A stretch of 16,291 nucleotides of DNA, from positions 1 to 16,291 of the forward strand of contig JBJTRI010000059.1 in NCBI GenBank assembly GCA_046076045.1. The letters are read 5' to 3'. Below the pieces are notes generated by a model, which was not told the DNA's origin, ran no database searches, and was given only the letters and a program-made list of their open reading frames with translations. The position numbers and the translations under genes were made by a program. Positions 13,857 to 16,291 of the stretch are shown in pieces. The DNA comes from JAIOPA01 sp046076045. Lineage in GTDB: Bacteria > Eisenbacteria > RBG-16-71-46. Each line of letters opens with the position of its first letter. Position 1 is the first letter of the stretch.

Positions 13857-13878
13857 GTCCCAACCACCGAGGTCGTCC

Positions 13879-14646
13879 GTGGCCCAGCTCCAGGTCGTCG
13901 CGCTCGGTCCGACGCGCTACCGCGACGGGCTCGCGCTCATGGACGAACTGGTCGCGGCCCGCGCCGCCGGCACGACGGGCGACTGGTTGCTGTTCCCCGA
14001 CCACGAGCCCGTGCTCACCGTGGGACGCAACCCGTCCGAGGGCAACCTCATCGCCGACCGCGAGACGCTGGCGCGCGCCGGCATCGAGCTGCACGAGGTC
14101 ACGCGCGGCGGCGATGTCACGTGGCACGGCCCGGGTCAGCTGGTGGCCTATCCCGTGGTGGGGCTCGACCTCGTGGGGCGCGACCTGCACCGTTGGCTGC
14201 GCACGCTCGAGGACGTGGTCATCGCGGTGCTCGCGCGCCACGGGCTCGAGGGGCGCCGGGTGGTCGGGCGCACCGGCGTGTGGCTGTCCGAGCACGAGAA
14301 GATCGCCTCCATCGGCGTCGCGGTGCGCCGGTGGGTCGGCTATCATGGGGTGGCACTGAACGTCTCCAACTCGCTCGCCGACTTCGACCTCATCCACCCC
14401 TGCGGCCTGCACGGGATCCGGATGACGTCCATGGCCGAGCGGCTCGGGGACCGGGTCCCGTCGCTGGCGCGGGTACGCGCCGACGTGACCGCCGAACTCG
14501 TTGCACGACTGGGATATGACGGTTCCGACGAGGTCCCCGCGTCCGCCTTCCGGGCGCGTGCGGGCATCGCGGCCGCCGAAGGGGCATCCAATCGAGGGAC
14601 CGCCGGGACTCTCCCCGGCGAACCAGGAGGGACGCACGCATGGTGA
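13879..14646 (+). CDS. lipB: Lipoyl(octanoyl) transferase
   Basis: The 255-residue protein moves octanoyl from acyl carrier protein to lipoyl domains, the first step of de novo protein lipoylation in the cytoplasm. The hallmark RGGDVTWHGPGQLVAYP is at 76-92, the catalytic Lys141 lies in EKIASIGVAVR, HGVALNVSN follows at 156-164, and the catalytic Cys175 lies in LIHPCGLHG. The GTG start is set by GAGG (13869-13872) and by where homology begins; the in-frame ATG at 13804 would add 25 residues read through a hairpin. The C-terminal tail beyond about residue 215 is Gly/Ala-rich and not typical of the family. It runs through a stem-loop and over the next gene's ribosome-binding site, overlapping that gene by seven bases. 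The E2 next door is an obvious substrate. Confidence 0.96.
   Translation: MAQLQVVALGPTRYRDGLALMDELVAARAAGTTGDWLLFPDHEPVLTVGRNPSEGNLIADRETLARAGIELHEVTRGGDVTWHGPGQLVAYPVVGLDLVGRDLHRWLRTLEDVVIAVLARHGLEGRRVVGRTGVWLSEHEKIASIGVAVRRWVGYHGVALNVSNSLADFDLIHPCGLHGIRMTSMAERLGDRVPSLARVRADVTAELVARLGYDGSDEVPASAFRARAGIAAAEGASNRGTAGTLPGEPGGTHAW
14601..14620 (+). promoter_or_regulatory. Stem-loop inside the lipB 3' end, just before the A-type carrier ribosome-binding site
   Basis: CGCCGGG (14601-14607) pairs perfectly with CCCGGCG (14614-14620) around ACTCTC. It ends four bases before AGGAGGG (14625-14631), the ribosome-binding site of the next gene. It lies in the atypical tail of lipB and may influence translation of the A-type carrier or mark a former intergenic terminator. 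Confidence 0.45.
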
Positions 14647-14966
14647 CGATCACGGAGAACGCCAGCCGCAAGCTGGCCGAGTTGATTTCGCAGCAGGGCG
14701 GCGCCGTCGCGGGCCTGCGCATGACGGTGCAGCCGGGCGGTTGCTCGGGCTACCAGTACGGCATGTCGTTCACCGACGCCGAGCAGCCCGGCGACTGGGT
14801 CGGCACGTTCGGCAGCGTGAAGGTGTTCGTGGACCCGCAGGCCGCCGAGGTGCTCAAGGGCGTCGAGGTGGACTGGGTCGAGACGCTGCAGCAGACGGGC
14901 TTCGCGATCCGCAACCCGAACGCCGTGCGTTCGTGCGGCTGCGGCAAGTCGTTCGAGACGAACTGA
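14640..14966 (+). CDS. A-type iron-sulfur cluster carrier (HesB/IscA/ErpA family)
   Basis: The 108-residue protein matches the normal family length. The three invariant cysteines are present: Cys35 in QPGGCSGYQYGM, and Cys99 and Cys101 in RSCGCGKSF near the C-terminus. The body has the expected FVDPQAAEVLKGVEVDWVE and GFAIRNPNA. Such proteins bind [2Fe-2S] or [4Fe-4S] clusters and hand them to apo-enzymes in the cytoplasm. The ATG has a strong AGGAGGG eight bases upstream and overlaps lipB, suggesting coupling. Context between lipB and nadA fits delivery to [4Fe-4S] enzymes such as lipoyl synthase and NadA. IscA, ErpA and SufA cannot be told apart here; no iscU, iscS or suf gene is in the window. 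Confidence 0.93.
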   Translation: MVTITENASRKLAELISQQGGAVAGLRMTVQPGGCSGYQYGMSFTDAEQPGDWVGTFGSVKVFVDPQAAEVLKGVEVDWVETLQQTGFAIRNPNAVRSCGCGKSFETN

Positions 14967-14985
14967 CCCGTCGCGGAGGACCGTC

Positions 14986-15405
14986 GTGCGCATCGAACTG
15001 TTCACCGTCGAGGAGGCGAACCGGCTCGCGGCCGAGATCCGGCCGCGGCTGGAGCGCCTCGTCATGAAGAAGCGCGAGTTCGACCGCATCGAGCTGCGGC
15101 TCGAGGTCATGCTGGTCGCGACCTCGGGTGCCGCGCCCGAGAACCCCGACACGCTCGAGCTGCGCTCGCTCGAGGAGAAGCGCCGCCGTCTGGGCGAGTC
15201 GATCGGCAAGGGGCTGCAGGAGCTGCTCGAGAAGGGCGTGCAGGTGAAGGACCTCGACCGCGGGCTCGTCGACTTCTACGCGCTGCAGGGGGACCGCCTG
15301 GTGTTCCTGTGCTGGCAGGTGGACGAGCCCGAGGTCGCGCACTGGCACACGCTCGACGACGGCTTCGCGGGTCGCCAGCAGATCAAGCGCGCCGGGCTCG
15401 ATTGA
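14986..15405 (+). CDS. DUF2203 family protein
   Basis: The 139-residue protein starts at GTG 14986, behind GGAGGA (14975-14980). It shows the DUF2203 pattern: FTVEEANRLAAEIRPRLERL at the N-terminus, a charged helical middle likely to form a coiled coil (about 10-85, RRRLGESIGKGLQELLEKG), then VQVKDLDRGLVDFYALQGD, LVFLCWQVDEPEVAHWHTLD and DDGFAGRQ. These last blocks are the conserved core. No biochemical function is established for the family that I know of. The gene sits 19 bases after the A-type carrier and two bases before nadA, so co-expression with Fe-S and NAD functions is likely. The conserved Trp/His/Asp residues could bind a ligand, but this is speculation. Confidence 0.88.
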   Translation: MRIELFTVEEANRLAAEIRPRLERLVMKKREFDRIELRLEVMLVATSGAAPENPDTLELRSLEEKRRRLGESIGKGLQELLEKGVQVKDLDRGLVDFYALQGDRLVFLCWQVDEPEVAHWHTLDDGFAGRQQIKRAGLD

Positions 15406-15407
15406 CC

Positions 15408-16291
15408 GTGAGTGCTCCCGCCGGGCCCGTCGTGAGCGGGCCGCGCCCGTTCGCCGACTACGCAGCGCTCGACGCGGAGACCATCCGCGCCCGCACGTGG
15501 CAGGCCAAGCGTGCGCTCGGCGACCGGCTCGTGGTGCTGGGGCACCACTACCAGCGCGAGAGCGTGATCGAGTTCGCGGACTTCCGCGGCGACTCGTTCA
15601 AGCTCTCCCAGCTCGCCTCGGCGCAGGAGAAGGCGCACCACATCGTGTTCTGCGGCGTGCACTTCATGGCCGAGTCGGCCGACGTGCTCGCGCGCCCGGG
15701 CCAGACCGTGATCCTGCCCGACCTCAAAGCGGGCTGCTCCATGGCCGACATGGCCACGCTCGACGACGTCGAGGACGCGTGGGACCAGCTCGGCGCCGAG
15801 CACGGCGACACCTTCACGCCCATCACCTACATGAACTCCACCGCCGCCATCAAGGCGTTCTGCGGGGCGCGCGGCGGCATCGTGTGCACCTCGAGCAACG
15901 CGCGCGAGGCGCTCGAGTGGGCGTGGGCACGTAAACCCCGCGTGCTGTTCCTGCCCGACCAGCACCTCGGTCGCAACACCGCGTTCGCCATGGGCGTGCC
16001 GCTCGACGCGATGGCCGACTGGGTGTGGCGCGCGAGTCGTCCGCGCGAGGTGAACGCCCGCGCGTTCGCCCCCGAGACACGGATCGTGCTGTGGCGGGGC
16101 TTCTGCTCGGTGCACGGCAAGTTCTCGAAGTCGCAGATCGACGAGGTGCGCGCGAGCGACCCCGCGGTGCGTGTGCTCGTGCATCCCGAGTGCCCGTTCG
16201 ACGTGGTGCGCCACGCTGACGTCGTGGGCTCGACCGAGTTCATCATCGATCAGGTCCACCGCGCGAGCGCCGGGACGAGCTGGGCGATCGG
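15408..16291 (+). CDS. nadA: Quinolinate synthase (3' end beyond the window)
   Basis: The enzyme condenses iminoaspartate with dihydroxyacetone phosphate to quinolinate, the precursor of NAD, using a [4Fe-4S] cluster. About 294 residues are visible and the frame is open at the window end. Recognised blocks are VVLGHHYQRE (from about 43), FADFRGDSFKLS, HFMAESA, DLKAGCSMAD with cluster ligand Cys110, ITYMNSTAAIKAFCG, CTSSNA, FLPDQHLGRNTA, GFCSVHGKFS with cluster ligand Cys233, and VHPECPFDVV, then GSTEFII. Ligand spacing matches the longer Bacillus-type NadA (usual length about 360-370), so the third cysteine should lie just past the window. The start GTG 15408 is two bases after the DUF2203 stop; GTG 15432 is an alternative. 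No nadB or nadC is in view. Confidence 0.95.
   Translation, partial: MSAPAGPVVSGPRPFADYAALDAETIRARTWQAKRALGDRLVVLGHHYQRESVIEFADFRGDSFKLSQLASAQEKAHHIVFCGVHFMAESADVLARPGQTVILPDLKAGCSMADMATLDDVEDAWDQLGAEHGDTFTPITYMNSTAAIKAFCGARGGIVCTSSNAREALEWAWARKPRVLFLPDQHLGRNTAFAMGVPLDAMADWVWRASRPREVNARAFAPETRIVLWRGFCSVHGKFSKSQIDEVRASDPAVRVLVHPECPFDVVRHADVVGSTEFIIDQVHRASAGTSWAI

Overview
The window is a GC-rich (about two thirds G+C by eye) bacterial segment in which every convincing gene lies on the + strand. The protein set points to a member of the FCB superphylum outside the classical low-GC Bacteroidetes. It has a TonB-dependent receptor with an N-terminal carboxypeptidase-D-like domain, a PorV/PorQ-family outer-membrane protein, and two secreted proteins with C-terminal 'FPNP' (type IX secretion / FlgD-Ig-like) sorting domains. 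High GC with this inventory fits groups such as Candidatus Eisenbacteria or Gemmatimonadota relatives. That placement is inference, since no rRNA or tRNA is present to settle it.

Layout. 1-126: most of a 133-bp palindromic repeat (element A). 197-225: a good sigma70-like promoter only a few bases upstream of the first ATG. 240-8775: five tightly coupled genes (14-nt overlap, then TGATG, GTGA and GTGA junctions) encoding a TonB-dependent receptor, a PorV/PorQ protein, an NHL/beta-propeller lipoprotein, a secreted protein with a sorting domain, and a lipoprotein with two Ig-like domains and an alpha/beta domain. A strong hairpin without a T-run (8802-8830) closes this operon. 9190-11217: a separately promoted secreted multi-domain protein with its own sorting domain, a leader hairpin and a strong downstream hairpin (11236-11273). 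11383-11515: a second 133-bp palindromic repeat (element B), inverted relative to A. 11836-16291: housekeeping genes for an acyl-CoA thioesterase, a 2-oxo acid dehydrogenase E2, LipB, an A-type Fe-S carrier, a DUF2203 protein and NadA (cut by the window end).

How the genes work together. The first block looks like a surface module: a receptor/channel and a PorV-like shuttle in the outer membrane, two lipoproteins, and exported proteins carrying the tail that T9SS-type machinery recognises. The second block is linked by lipoate and iron-sulfur chemistry. E2 carries a lipoyl lysine, LipB supplies the octanoyl precursor, and A-type carriers deliver [4Fe-4S] clusters of the kind that lipoyl synthase (not in the window) and NadA need.

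The most unusual signal is the pair of 133-bp inverted-repeat elements. They have identical length, align without gaps at roughly 70% identity (hand count), have 19-bp terminal inverted repeats with a compensatory base-pair change, share internal boxes, and lie in opposite orientation on either side of the surface-protein block. I could not assign them to a known repeat or RNA family.
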